This document shows positions 23,547 to 37,258 of a stretch of DNA of 64,000 nt, piece after piece. The DNA comes from Ramazzottius varieornatus (taxonomy: Eukaryota; Tardigrada; Eutardigrada; Parachela; Ramazzottiidae). The stretch covers positions 558,001 through 622,000 of the forward strand of contig BDGG01000005.1 in assembly GCA_001949185.1 (NCBI GenBank). Direction: 5' to 3'. The stretch's first letter is position 1. The number at the start of each line of letters is the position of its first letter. Below the pieces are notes generated by a model. It made no database searches. It was given only the letters and a program-made list of their open reading frames with translations, and was not told the origin of the DNA. The position numbers and the translations under genes are program-made.

Positions 23547-26500
23547 TTACAACTGTCGCACATGCGTATTCCCGTCTTTCTTGTTGGCTTCGTTCGTGGG
23601 TGTAGTAGAACTGTTGGAGGAAGTACTAGAAGTTTGTCTGGTCGACGCCCGAGAACTGCCAGTGGTGGTAGTAGACCGCGAGCCACCGCTGAAGCGGTAG
23701 AACTCGGCGGTGGTCAGGCTAGCTAAGGTCTCGGAGCTCGCCTGCAATAAGTTCGGCATATACACTGTACGTGTCACAGGGATTTCTTTCGAGGCACACT
23801 TGAATTTGGCTTTCACTCATTACACTCGCTACAACGGATACCAAAGAAACGTAAGTGCACATCAGATCAAACCATGCAGTGCGTCAAAAGGTAAGAAACT
23901 TGCAGGAAATCATCAAGCTTACCAGTGGCGCACTCTGTGTCGCGGCTTCAGCTTGGATCTTCTGGATCAGAAGCTGTTTAATTTCGGCAATATCTCGTCC
24001 GAACCGATCCTCCATCCTTTGAAGATTGCTGTAACATGAAGCATGCATTAGAGTTGTAGCCTAAACAGACATTCAACTTCGCTTGTGGTAAAGTTAAACT
24101 ACAGGAAACCAGTACATACCACCGCATGGGTTCCCGTAGTGATCGCAGGCAGATAATGTACTTACGTATTCATCTTCTCGATGCGGTCGTTCATACGTAA
24201 GACTTCTGGATCAGGAAACGAGCTACTCGTATCGTCTTCGCTAACCCGACTTCGTCCGAGAGGGGGAGCACGTCGAGATGGGCCACGAGGAGATTCCAGC
24301 GTGATTCTTGTGTCGCGCGTCGTTTGAGGAATGCCGATGGGAAGACCCAGTGTCCCGGGCGTAGTCATTGTAGAGTGCAGTAGTGGCTGCTGTTCGTTAT
24401 TCTCAGCTAAAAGGATAAAAATTAGCCACATGAAAAGATCGAATTAGGCTACATAATATGTGTGAGGACCCACCATGGTGCCTGTTCGTTATAGCAATAT
24501 CGGTTAGGCTCCGTTTGATGTTCGAAAACACATCTGCAAAAAAATCATTTCGTTGATCAATATTTGATCGAACTGCACAAACAATATCCCGATTAACCCG
24601 AAATAGTTTTCATTTCAGCCGCCTGAAAAGTGGAAACGTACCGCCGAGGTTCATATTCATTCCAGTTCCCCGCCGGCCTGATCGATGATGAAAGTCGGTA
24701 ATCATTGGAGTGACGTCTTGTCCAGCTGCGTTTGGTGTAAATTCCAGGATGCCATGGCCTTCGCCTCTATGTCCATGTACACCGTCTGGGGAGACACTGT
24801 CGGACCGGTAGTTTTGGCCAGGTGTCGAAAGCGCTGGTGTAGCTCGTCGCTTGAACTTGCTTCGCGCCTTCTTCCGTCGGGAAGGTTCCACACTGAAATC
24901 TTCCCCTTGGTCTTCATCGCCTTCGGAATCCGATTGGTGCCGTATGCCACGAGGAAGTTGGACTTGCGATACTTGAGCACTCAACTCCTCCTGCAAAGTA
25001 GGGCCAAATTAGTCGATCAATCTTACAGAATATCAGACTTATTTGAGACGTCGGCAAACGCAGTGAACCAGATCGTTATCTCAAGTGACGCACGCTCTCA
25101 TTGTGCCTGGCTCAGAAAGTGCGCCACTTGGAAACCGGTAGGTTTAGTTCGTTTGCGCACATGATGGGCGGCACATCCCACTTTTGTTCTGGTGAGGCTT
25201 TTTTATTTTCTGTATTCAATAATGTTTCGGAAAGGTACGTACGTCGCGTAGGCAAACTGTCAGTTCCAAGTTTTTGCTCAGATGGTCGAGAAACTCCGGA
25301 TAGCTTTCCAAGATGTCCAAAATTTCGTCTCTCCAGATCTTGTGTAAATCACAATAGCTTAAGGCACGAACAGTGGCCGAGGACTTGCCAATGGTCGGGT
25401 AATTGCAGGGATTCTCCCCGAATACATCATCCTTCCCTGTAACGGACAGATGGAACACACATCAAACAAAGCTGCTCAAAGCTCATTCGGCAAAACCTTT
25501 CAGTGTATGTACCCAATATAGCTTCAACGACGTCATTCTTGACGACTTCCAGCGAGCCTCTTGAGACAAAGTACAAGGCATTGAGGACGTCACCGCGGTG
25601 GACGAGGGTATCTCCGGGAGGCACATGGGTAGTATGAAATCGAACGCTTAAGGCACGCAGACAACCGGGTGATGCATCTTTGAAGGCCGGATTATTCTCC
25701 AGTAACTGACGGTTCAAATGAAGGCAAATGTCTCCTTGCAAACATTCGGGGAAACCTTTTAGAACCTAGAGAAGAGACCGAAGTGAAGAGTTGGATGTTA
25801 TCATGCAGTTGAGCTCAACAATGACAAATGATATACTTCGTTCATGTTAATGCCATTGGTGTACGTCCATGCATGCTGGAAGTACTCCTCCAGCCGCTGC
25901 CGCAGTGGATTGGGAATTTGATGGAAGCGAATAAACTCTTTGACCTGCGCCATTTGTGTGTGGTAGCGAGCTGTGCCAGAGTACAGGCGCTGGATGATGG
26001 CGGAAACGTTACCGAAGATACTGGCGTACATCAGCGAACCCACCATCATTACACAGGACGAAAATATCTATGAAGCAAAAACACGTCACAAGATAAGTAA
26101 CAAGAAACGTAATAACAAGGAACGTAAAAGGATCTTGATGGAAAAACAATTTATCTGGGAGTTGGGCAAATAACCTCGACAGGATTGGTTTTTCCAAGTG
26201 ACGCACACGCCGGGTCAGTAACACTGAAAACATGCGCCACTTGGAAAAACGGTCTTATCGAGCTCCGCAGTTCCCATTCGACAATATATTTTCTTACTTT
26301 TTCTGAATTGGTGGTGGCACTGATGTTTCCGAAGCCTATGGTGGTCAGACTGCTCATGATGAAGTACAAGGAAGTTATGTATTTGGACTTTAATGAAGGT
26401 CCACTGAGCGGGTCGGATTCGTTGTAAGGCTGTTTAGTCTGCACCGCCAGTTGATCGAGCCAGCCTATCTGCATGACGTAGGCCTTCTCCACGTTGGCTA

Positions 26501-29500
26501 TGGCGTACCAAATACAGGCCAGCCAGTGGGCGATGAGCAAGAAAGTGGCCAGCAACAACATGAGGACCGCGGCTCCGTATTCCGAATACCTATCCAATTT
26601 CCGCGCAACGCGAACCAACCTCAACAGCCGCGCTGTTTTCAATAGGCCGATCAACGTCGTGGTCTACAAAGTACAAAGAGGCGAACATTTGAGAGGTTCT
26701 TCGATGAATGGGAGAAAGAGGAAGCAAAGCGCTTTCGATTTACTCTACAATTGACTACCGGTTTACAAAGTACACAAGCGCAGATATGGACGCGGCGATA
26801 TGACAGCCTTTCAATCTGGCTCGACACTTATGCTGCCCGTTTTATCTCTTTTTATGGCAAGCCTGCCCTAACGTCCATTTGTACACAATGAGTATACGGA
26901 CAAATTCATCACCCAACAGCTTCTTTTTCGCCCTTTTCTATAGCTCGAAACACGAACCTCATCACTTTGTGATCCGAAGAGGAGTAAATCAAAGGGGATA
27001 GCGGCCACCACGTCAATAAGGAACCATCCTTTGAAGTAGTGCACGGAGATTTTGCCCAGGTCGCTGACAACTTCGTCGTTGGTGTTTACATACGTTGTCC
27101 GAAAGTTGATCAATATGTCCACGATAAACCTGCAACAATAAAACAGAAAAATAATAACACCATGAAAATCCATCAACACCGTTTTCCACTGGTATTTAAC
27201 TTGGTAGATTAGTCAACAACGATGCGCCGCATCTTTGCGACCCTTTTGATGGGCTTCCTGCGCGGTTCGCTGATGCAGTAAGTGCGTCACTCGATCGGAT
27301 ATAAAAGAGAGCGGTGGAATATGTACTTACATAATATCGACTATTAAATCGACGATAGTCATCGGGTCATCGTATCGATTGTTCCCACCAGATTCTCCGC
27401 GAGTTTCGGGATTCTGCAGCACAGACACACAAGTAAATTATTGATCAAACCGTAAAAACTGGCAAAAAAATTGCCATGAAGTCAGTCTCGCTCATGGCAC
27501 TACTGTATCGCCCCACAACTCAGGACAATTCAGCGGGCTTCGTGCCCAGTGTGTAATTTCAGAAACATTTGACAAGTGACGTGATCTAAAGCGTTATCTC
27601 AAGTGGCGCACTCTCTCATTGTGATCAGCTGAAAGTGTGCGCCACTTGGAAAGCGATCCGGTTGAGTTCAGTTGCCCAGTTGTCATTTTTCACGTTGATC
27701 AAATTACGCAAATGTAACATTTGAGGATTGTCTTCTTGGGTGTGTTTGTAATGTGGACTTTGGGAAAGTTACTGGGTGTACCTGATTTAATTTAGCTCGT
27801 CGTTCCTCCTCGTTGAGAAGGAAGGCGGCCACGTACGGCGTGACAATGGCGGTGTAAATGACAAGCAACAGAATAATCCAATCCCAGACGGCTTTAAAAG
27901 GCGAATAGTGTAATATGGTCCATCTGTTCACTTTCGGTGGGTTGAGCACAAAGTCTTTGGTGGTGTCATCTTCCAGCTGGAATACCTAAAACGACAGGAA
28001 AAGCTTGGGATGATGAAAACATATCTTCCCGTTCCCGGAAGGAAAGAAAGAGGGGGAAGGAATTGATCGAGAGCTACATACAAGTCTTCTTTATACTGTT
28101 TATGTATTGCGTGGGAAAGAAGGGTGTCAAAGAGTGGCCTGCAAGAGTTTGCCCAGCACGCACATGGCGTGCTGATGACCTTCGCTATATTAGCTTTATA
28201 TCCCGCCAGAGTCAAGCTTGAGCCTTTAGCTGGCGGGCTGCAAACAGAACCTAGCTCGGCTCTGCATTGCAGCAGCTGGCACATCTTACACTACGGAAGT
28301 CGCAGCTCTCGCTCCGAGAAGCTGGAACAAGTAAGGCGAAAAGGATAATGTAAAGAAAATGACAAACTCAGGAACACACAGAACAATCGCAGCTATAACG
28401 CACGATCGATAAGGCGCACCATGCGGGATATAATAAGGCGGCTGCACACAACAGGAAACTCATTACGGAGACGAATACATAACAGCGCGAAGGAAGACAG
28501 AGGAAAAGAAGCAAGCCGTGAGAAGGAAGCTAGTACGCTGTATTCATGCACTCGGCTCCCTCGAAGATGGTATAACATAATTGTATCACGGACCGAAATG
28601 AATTAACAGTGAGCTGGTGGGGTCGGATACGCTACGTGAGAAAAATAAGCAAGAACTTAGCCAACTTACTGAAGCAATCCCGTGAACTTTATGTGCTATT
28701 CCAGAGTCCGACTTTTTCATGGCACCAACTTCGTGGCGTGTTTCTTCCCTTAATGGGACGGATATTGCTGATTTCCCCTCCAAACCATAAGCTTCCTTCA
28801 GGTCGACCAAGCTGGTCGCAGGAGAGATCCGCGGACTATGCGAAGACGAAGGTTGGATGCGATTAGCGTGAAGACGATCGGTCGAATCTGTCGGACAGAA
28901 ATTAGAATAAGCTACAGTCCCATAAAGGTGAACGGACGCACGCTGGTTTTTGGAAAACGGGATCTACTGGTACTACTTTTTCGAAAGGTCATGTTGTATT
29001 TTTACTAGATTACGAGAGTTCAACCTGCGTTGTTGAACGAACTTCGAACAGACATCGCCACTCAAACGATTCTAGACTATCGATAAACTTACGCAGTGAT
29101 CCGGCGTCTGTGGAGAACATGCGCGGCACATCGTGATGTCGACCTGCAAAACAAAGATTGAAGCATATGGGATCGTAACCACGATTGATGGTCGTAGCTG
29201 TAATGGGGAGATATAATTACAAAGGTGATTTACCCTTGTCGATCTCAATCAATAATTAATGACCGCCCGCAAAACAGATATTCCATCGCGAAAAATCAAG
29301 AGAATCAAGAGGATTTCGAACGTCGGCAATGACTTGCACATGATCGTTTTTCCCAAGTGGCGCAGACTTTTGGCCAAAAACAACGAGAAGGTGCGCCACT
29401 TGGGATAACGATCGTGTTCAGTTCATTTGCCGGCGTCGCAAACATTCTAATCAAAGAGAAACGAGTATATTCAAAAACTATTCCACAGAGCTTGTTTCAC

Positions 29501-32500
29501 GGATGATCCAGGGAAGACTCAATATTGTCGAGCGCGTTGCGGATATAAAACCCAATAGCGGTTCACAAATCTCTCGCTGGAGATAGAAAAAGCGATTGTA
29601 CACTGGAGGGACATCCACTGGCAGCAATGAAGGTCTTCCCAGTTCGTGACCAGCCGATATGGGGGAGCGAATTTATTAAAGAAGATAAGTATCGACATTC
29701 ACGATTTGTACAGTAGTACCCTGAATCCCCGATCAAGTCAATCAAAAGTCGAATAGAATATCGGTTCAAAAGCGCGGTCCCTGCCTCACGGATGACTGGA
29801 GTCTTGTCTCAGTACCACAGGCGACTAGATGAAAGCGAAATGTTGGGGGGCATGTCTGACAAAAAGGACGGTAATCGGATTAACGAAGCGTGAGGGAAAT
29901 TTGTCGGTTGGAGCCACCAGTAAGAAAAGAGCTACAAGGTTAGCCTTATGGCCATACAAGTAACATCTGATGGGGAGGGTGGTCGCTGTATCACTTGCTG
30001 CCATATTCAATTAGCCTCTCAGAAAGAACGGAGGAAAGAACGGGGATCAAACTAGGCGAACTAACTCACCAGGTGGTGGAGCGGTAAGTGGAGGACCCGC
30101 GTTGCCGGTGGCTGAAATGGAATGGCTGCTGATGGAATGGGCAATGACAGGTGACTGGGTATTTTCGCGGGATGAAGCGTAGGCATCATGGCGCGCATGG
30201 GAATCAGAGGGCTCACGCTCGCGCTCGTTGCGATTGTCGGCACGTAAGGAACGGAGGGACGGGGCGGTGGACGTAGCCGAGGCACGCCGCGAACCAGAGG
30301 GAAATTGCTGAGCTGACACGCTCAACATGTTGGGATTGAAGGCAGCTGAAAAGGTGTCGAGAGGAATGGGCTCCCCACCACGTTGGGTGCTGGTTAATGA
30401 GACGGGCAGATCACCCGACGAGGCAATCGAGTAATTACCGCCAAAGTCCGACGGCGACGGCGAACCAGCCTTCGAACGCCGAGAACCCGTACGACGAAAA
30501 CGAGGCAGTTGCAAATTCAACTGAGGCCTCACACCCACTATGAAGAAACGCACGGTATACTTTATGCAGAAAAATACTCAGGAAATATTGAACAGAAAAT
30601 TGGAAAATATCATTAGAAAATTAGAAAATAAGAAACTAGAAAATATTGTTGGTAAAATAAGGGCAAGGTCTTAATTTCGAGGAAAAAACGCTTCGGCCGA
30701 AGAAGGAAGAAAGAAGTGAAAAAAGGAGTGAGGCTGAGATAGATCAATCTCTCTCCCAACACTTAAAGTTAATGCAGACAACGGGAAATGTCAAGCATCT
30801 CTTTATGCCCCGACACTTTGCCAAGGATATGAGGCAATTCTCCGGGCAAAATAAGAGAGCCCAAGTGGGCAATGCTGCCATCGTATCCTTTCCCGTTAAC
30901 GTTCCTTCCCCGACCAACACGTTACTCACAGTAGTACAGCCTCGGCTACTCGCGCACTCACCGTGATTCTGTCTTTCTTCATCATTTTTATCCGTCAAAT
31001 CGTCAAAATTCAATATGTACATAATCACATCAGACTTTTCATTGCGAACCGGAGCCAGGATCACATTGCAGGGAAGTTCCGAGCCTGCAAAATAGATATT
31101 CCGAATGCAACATGACCGACAAAATATTCCCTGACTGACCGACGCACTAGCGGCTCTTGATGCAAGCGCGAGTTCGTCGGCACGGCTTATTACTTCTTAT
31201 TCCCAGCTGCCAACGCACACACAGGCGAAAAGGAAGGATGAATGTGGAAGGAGAAGCAAGCTTAAGCGACACCAGGAGCAAATATCGGCAATAAGATATA
31301 TCAAGACTTGGGTTCTTGCAATGTGTACACTACCCTCCACTGTAAATGGCAAATATAAGCGACGCGGGTCTCCTGGCTCTATACATGTGCACTCGTTTCG
31401 CTTTATGCATACTCTAGTGATTTTTCCTTCCCTCCAGCTCCTTTGCCCTCCCTCCTCATCGAACCAGCCAGAGTCTTCCCCTTACACATGCAACCAAATC
31501 TTGACGATGTGTGGAGGAACGCAGTTTGCTACTGTTGCCTTACAGCACAGCACATCACATCCCATTGGCATCCACAGGCAGCTAGATTAATTTTATCGAT
31601 ATATCTGCCCGTCGGGCTCATTTTAACGAATTGTGCTGTTTGGCTCTTCGTCGAGGAAGGAACGAACGCATCGCTTGCTTGCGTTCTAGACTGTGTACGT
31701 GCGCCTGACAAAGAAGCGATAGCAACCTTCCTTCGCCATGTGTGTACACTCTACTCTTGGAAAGCTTCTTCTTTATCCCTCGACGCTGAATGGATTCCCT
31801 AAACAAACAAGCCAGCCCAACGCAGCACCATTTATATAAATTTCCACCCCAAATCCTTTCCTACTGTGGGCCTCCAACGGCTAAAGCGAACTATGGCCTG
31901 CGCGTCCCTTAATTTCCTGATCGATTAGACGGAATCGCGCGCGCGACATTTACGCAACGCGTGGGACTTCACAACCAGCTTCTTCCTTGGCTATGCACTG
32001 CCCGTCGAAATCGTTAACACCCACCACATGGATTAAATAGTATCATATGCATTCATAATAAAGCCAGGCTGATTGCCCATTACCGACAGGCGATTTCCCC
32101 AATTGTCCCAACAATTACCCAAGATCCTCCTTCCTCGTTCAGCCTCATGACTCGTGAATATTTACCAAGACCGGCAAACCACACTTCCCTATATAGCTTA
32201 GCCTTTTTAACGACTAAAGTTGCCCAGCGCTAATTCTGTTAGTTAACTCAATTAGGAAAGAGTAGAGCCTGGACGATGTAACGAGCTCGTTCTGTAGTAC
32301 AACTCTTCACCAGCAGTAGAGTACCAATTAAAACGGGATGAAGTGGCATAATCGAAGTGAACAAAGGTACACTCTTTACACACATGTGCGAACTTGCGTC
32401 AATACAGCAGTAAAAACAGCTCGACGTTCATATTTCGCGCGCTGTCGGTAAACGTCGATCGACATCCAGTACAATACGGCAGCTTACCGTGAAGGGTCCC

Positions 32501-35500
32501 CCCGTAATATTGATCAGTGAAATGGATGCTCCCAAATCCCAAAGCACCGTTCGTTGTCTGGAGCAAGTAAGCGCTTCAACAGCTGCACATGACCCCCGTT
32601 CGGCCATAAGTGCGCGACTGGCTAGCACGGGAGAAACTTCGTTAAACCATTATCCTCATCCACGTTAACCTTACATTTTACCCGCGCACTACGTGTAAGT
32701 TAGTAACTCTTGATCTGTAAGCCCGTGATACAAGGTCAAGTGCGACGTTCCTCATGTGCTGACTACTTGTCAAAGGCTGGAGAGACGCCCCCAAAAGCCC
32801 TGGGAAAACCAGGTCCGGGTTAGTGAGGCCCAACGCGGACCATTTTCTCCGCACACCTGCCATTTTCGACTCTCGAGATGTCACACCCTGTGGTACAGAA
32901 AGCACAGAGTATCGGTAACGGAAAATCCGAATTTGGATCCTCCATGAAGCAATCAGAGAACCCTGTATGTCGAACACAAGAATTTCCGCCTGATGAAGAA
33001 TATTGGTACTATGGTTCTTGATAATATTTTTGGGCCTCAAAAAGTCCGGACAAACCGTACTCCGTTATACGGTTTTCAAGTCATCATAATAGCCGTCCTA
33101 ACAAAACTAAAGCGTCAGCCTACATACGACATATAGTGTCGTATACGCGGACTGTTACAACCCGCACTTTGTACGTCGTACTAGTTTTTTCGAGGATCTG
33201 GAGACTCGACTGTAGAACACCTTCTTAGACAGTCAATAATGACACGATGATTTGGATGATTGTTTCCGGTAGGCCTTTTCGAATTCTATTTTTATGTTTT
33301 CTCACTGATATATACTGAGGGAACGCTGGCTTAATCGGTCATATTCATCGAAATTGATGGCGCGACTAGGGTCCCCGGTTTGCAGCAGCAGCTACAAGGG
33401 TAATCTGGGATGGAGCATGTTGTGTCATTGTGTTGGTGTCAGATGCAGCGGAGCGCGGCGCCTAATCACTATGGGCCGTAATCCCTGCCATCTTCCTGGG
33501 ATTCGGCAACAAAATCCTTGTGCTTTATCTAGCTGGCTCGCCTTCAATCTGGCCCTAATAACTATAACTGAGAGCCATTATGCTCTCTCAAGCAGAAATC
33601 ATGTAAGCTTGACGGTCCATCACAGGCTGCGATCTGCCACATGTTGTTTGACAGCCAACGCCTCCCAATGCTCCGACATCGCTAGTGCACCGTTAATCAA
33701 GATCGATGACAAGATCAATACGCGTACCATATTCGGCGAGCTAGGCCTCGACGTAAGTTGTCCTTCATCCTTTCCAGCGGGATGATGTAACCCCTACCAA
33801 TCCCAACTCTGTTCTTCGCCGAATGGAAATTACAAAGAGACATGACAAATAAGCCAGTTACCATTCCCGGTCCTCACAAACCTCAGCGTCATCTGCAGAC
33901 TCAGGGACTAAAACGGCGCCGGCAGATGTGTGATCAGAGACTAGATGGCGTTCTCCACCACGGGTCTTGAATCCTCATCTTCATCGATTTCTTATCGCCG
34001 TCAAAACCTACAGGAGTTTGTCCAGAATTATATTGTGTTATTTTCCCGTTGTCCAGATGAAGGCTGGTTAAGCGGTCCAAACACAAGAGTCTATGCGAAA
34101 TAGGCGAAAGATAGCGTAGAACTACAAGTATCTCAAGCATCAAAAATAACCATTTAAGTTTCTCATATCTCGATCTAGCTCGGCCTACATGAAGCCATAG
34201 AACAAGTGCCAGAGCGAGGAGCAAACGGCTTCTATCGCTGCTAGTTGTGCAAAATCGTGCAGAAAATTCCGAGAGCCCTTATCACGGTGGCGCCCCTGCA
34301 GGCGAGACTACCGCAGACCGGAAGTTCGCGAGTACCCGTCCTAAAGCACAGCCGACCTTCTACAGATGTCCGAATCAAGATGCTTCTTGTTTCTCCCTGA
34401 AAAGACCGCACAGTCCTTTAGTCCGAACATCAAGATGGAATCTGCAACATCAAGCCCTTTCTCAATTCCCACCACCGCTTCTCCAGCCCCCCGTTCTTCT
34501 AAACACCCAACGAAAACAATACGAAGTTAAATATTCATTCAAGCTCAACATCTCTTGAAACAGCGCAAGAGAGACGCACAGCGGATCTCTAATCCAGAAC
34601 GCAAATCGCAACGAGTGGACCGACCAGAACGCGATCGAAGTCCTTCAAAGAATCTAGACCGTTAGAGGCCGTGAACCTGTTCCTCGTCAGTTATGAGATC
34701 CGAAGCCACATTCAGAAAGCGAAAATATCAATAGCACCTCTGTATCCATCGCTTCGCTCATAAATCTGATGACCTTCTCCCACGTTTCGGCACAGCCGTC
34801 CGAATGTGGCACGCTGATCCAACTTGGTGTCAGGCAAACAACAGCACCACACTTGTCACGTCAGTTGCATCTCGTGCTTTGTCCCGGAAACTTTGTCCCG
34901 GCCGATAATTAGGCAAACTGCGTGTACGATCGAAGCGAATCCCCAAAGAAACATCAACAAGACCCAGAGTTTATTTTTCGACCACCACGCGTCCCTTTTG
35001 CCTCAGCACGATCAACGCAGCATGCGTGCTCCCTTCGCTCTGCTGAAGATCTCCGTTCTTGATCTTTCTTCGTGACCTACAACTTCTCCGTGGAATATGA
35101 ACAGACAGGACACGCGCTAACTCAGCTCACTAGCAGATGTTCCAGCAGAAATCATTAACCCAGACGTACTTTGTAATCCGAGGACCCTCATTCCTTTCAT
35201 CAAACATTAATATACACGAATAGGGTCTTCGCGTACAATCTGGCTCGTTCAAAAGCACAACACGAAGCGCTTCTACGAATATGACGCCATTGAGCACGTT
35301 GCAGGTAATGAATAATAAAAGTACCATTATATGGATTAGAAGAGAAGTTTCTTCTTTTTTCGCGAAACTGCCTCACAGTTCCACACTACTAGGTCCGTAA
35401 GGCCTTGCACGCATATCTGTGCATATCGATCAGAGTTCTGAAAGAAGCCTGACAGCAATAAAGCGCTTCCTGTAATTACGAACGGGTCGAATCAATCTGA

Positions 35501-36514
35501 GACATCAATGCGTGTACTCCCGATTCCCCATTTACGCCTGTATGAAACATAACTTGAAAAGACGTTTACCAGCTTGTCTGGCGGTCGTTCGCAGTAGGAA
35601 AGTGAACAGGAGGAAGAGCTGAATGGAACAGAGGTAACGGAAGCCACTCTCTTTGCACCTGTACCCTCAGGCCAGCACATTGCTTCTAGTGAAGCACGAG
35701 TTATTCCAGTAGGAGAGTCAGTTCAAGGGACTGAGTATGGATTGATAAATTCAAGGGACCGAGTACGGATTGATAAATGAGGGACGCAGATGCGACATGG
35801 ACGGTTCGCACCAGGTGCAATGAGGAGTAGGGAATGACACGTAGTCAAGCGGATAACAGAGGGAACCGGGAAGCCCTTGGCCTCTGTGTTACCAGGAGCT
35901 TAAACGATCCGCGACAGAAAAGAAAGCCGAAAACTTAATTTGGCCATTATCGTCACGCCGGCCCCAGAGCTAATTCTGGCACCATCCTTGACTAGCCATC
36001 AAATCGATAAGATTCATTCAAGAGTCATCAAAATGGCCTCCCCATCCTTAGTCTCCTCTTGGCTCCGTACAGGAGTGCCCTAAGCACCCCCACGGAAAAT
36101 CAGACACACAAACGTCATCTTGCACAATCGACGCTTTGCCGAACAAGACTTGGCCCTATTAGCGGCGGTACTCTGCTTCACACGATTCGAAAGAAGGAAG
36201 AAGGCTTCATTGGTAGGGACTGTGTATGATTTGTTTGTGTGTTGACAATAGATATGTCTGTTCTGTGTCGGGTCTTGGCTTACCGTCTTTCTTATAGAGC
36301 ACTAGTTCCACTTGTAACTCTTCGGCCATGGCCACTCCGTTTTCAATGTCAATAATCTTGGACATGTCCGTCTTGGGTCCATGGAGAAAGCGGATGCAGC
36401 AGTTATGCTGCATAACCTCGGGCCGCGAGAAGCCAGAGAGCTCATGGAAACGATCGCTGGAATATATAATTCGCGGTAGCGGCAGTGTGTGGTTACAGAT
36501 GAGAAATATCCGAT
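23547..36514 (-). CDS. erg: ERG-type voltage-gated potassium channel (KCNH2/6/7, sei, unc-103 group)
   Basis: Tetrameric potassium channel of excitable membranes. Exons: 36514-36284, 31084-30962, 30537-30070, 29143-29093, 28887-28688, 27985-27782, 27413-27331, 27129-26958, 26663-26298, 26067-25837, 25765-25513, 25436-25243, 24990-24642, 24533-24474, 24406-24166, 24028-23923 and 23741-23547. They encode 1174 residues in frame. Domains in order: PAS ([19 protein letters not shown], then [20 protein letters not shown]), a Ser/Pro linker, S1 ([17 protein letters not shown]), S2-S3 ([20 protein letters not shown]), S4 ([20 protein letters not shown]), the pore with filter GFGN at about 26325-26336, and S6 ([20 protein letters not shown]) keeping the Tyr and Phe known to bind drugs in hERG. 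The C-linker and cyclic-nucleotide-like domain follow, then a C-terminal coiled coil ([20 protein letters not shown]) and a Ser/Thr-rich end. Four introns carry the hairpin element. The first amino acids are missing here (see 37259-37300). Confidence 0.96.
25052..25160. repeat. Palindromic hairpin element, copy 3 (ERG intron)
   Basis: Inverted repeat with core aagtgacgcac ... gtgcgccactt, inside the 252-nt intron 24991-25242. The outer arms include cggcaaacgc and gtttgcg. Confidence 0.8.
26161..26277. repeat. Palindromic hairpin element, copy 4 (ERG intron)
   Basis: Core tccaagtgacgcac ... atgcgccacttgga inside the 230-nt intron 26068-26297. The outer arms are more diverged than in copy 1. 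Confidence 0.8.
27568..27680. repeat. Palindromic hairpin element, copy 5 (ERG intron)
   Basis: Core ctcaagtggcgcac ... gtgcgccacttgg at about 27599-27650, inside the intron 27414-27781. The right flank reads gatccggttgagttcagttgcc, matching the family consensus. Confidence 0.8.
29320..29437. repeat. Palindromic hairpin element, copy 6 (ERG intron)
   Basis: Core tcccaagtggcgca ... gtgcgccacttggga. Outer arms are acgtcggcaa and ttgccggcgt. It lies inside the intron 29144-30069 and is one of the best preserved copies. Confidence 0.85.
30588..30652. repeat. A-rich degenerate tandem repeat
   Basis: Several imperfect units of the type ttagaaaat / ttggaaaat / ctagaaaat in an ERG intron, just upstream of the linker exon at 30537. 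Simple low-complexity repeat. Confidence 0.5.
31085..36283 (-). other. Large ERG intron splitting the PAS domain, 5.2 kb
   Basis: Joins codon phase 1 at 36284 to 31084 inside the PAS domain. Both flanking exons are secure. The intron is far larger than the usual 60-250 nt here. No nested gene is supported; open frames such as 33354-33785 (+) have no splice or family support. It contains a short tandem repeat at 35727-35779. Confidence 0.6.
35727..35779. repeat. Tandem duplication of about 28 bp
   Basis: Two adjacent near-identical units beginning ttcaagggactgagtatgg and ttcaagggaccgagtacgg, each ending attgataaa. They sit in the ERG PAS intron. Confidence 0.7.
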
Positions 36515-37258
36515 CTGCAGGGACAAGAAAAAAACAGTAATATCGAAATACGTCAACAAGACAGAAACGTCATTTCTGCCATTCGAAAATTAATAATAAA
36601 GGAAAAAACACATTGTTATAAAAACGATATTTATTCTGGTGGAATTTTTGGTTTCTTTTTCGGTATCAAATTTTTCACAAAATCAAAAAACCTCGTCAAA
36701 AAAATCTAAGTGAAAATTTTAAAGTTCCTGGATAACATTTTTATATAAAGCCAGCTGTCAAAAGAAGGATAGAAGTCAAGTTAAATGACGCGTCTTGATG
36801 GGCCATCTAAACAGAGTCAATATAGAGCGATTGGCGACGCAAGGAAGCAGAAGAAACTCGTGTCTGGATGAGACGAAATTGGACAGTTGTTGGTATACTC
36901 ACTCTGGCTCTCGAATTTGCGTATAATGGTTTCAGCGATGGAATTTTGGACGTTGGCGTGACCCTTCCGTACGGGCATCCTATACACTCACGGCGGACCT
37001 TGACAGATTGCCCGCAAGGTCCTCAGCTACCTGGTACTAATCAATACTCCAACAGACATTCCTTGTTACAAACAACGTTTCAAGTTGATATTCCTCAGAG
37101 GTACAATGAACCAAGTGATGAGATGTCCAGCGGAAGACACGACACACAAGACGATCCTCCCGACAATAGCCCGGTAAACTTGATTTCCAGCGTAGCATAC
37201 CCGCATACATGCTTGTATGTTCGCCAAACACGTAATAATTCCATCACGGTAAGGAAAC

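Noticed and set aside
33354-33785. 143-codon plus-strand open frame in the ERG PAS intron
   Set aside because: Random-looking composition, no homology recognised, no splice signals or promoter; one of several long chance frames expected at this base composition.
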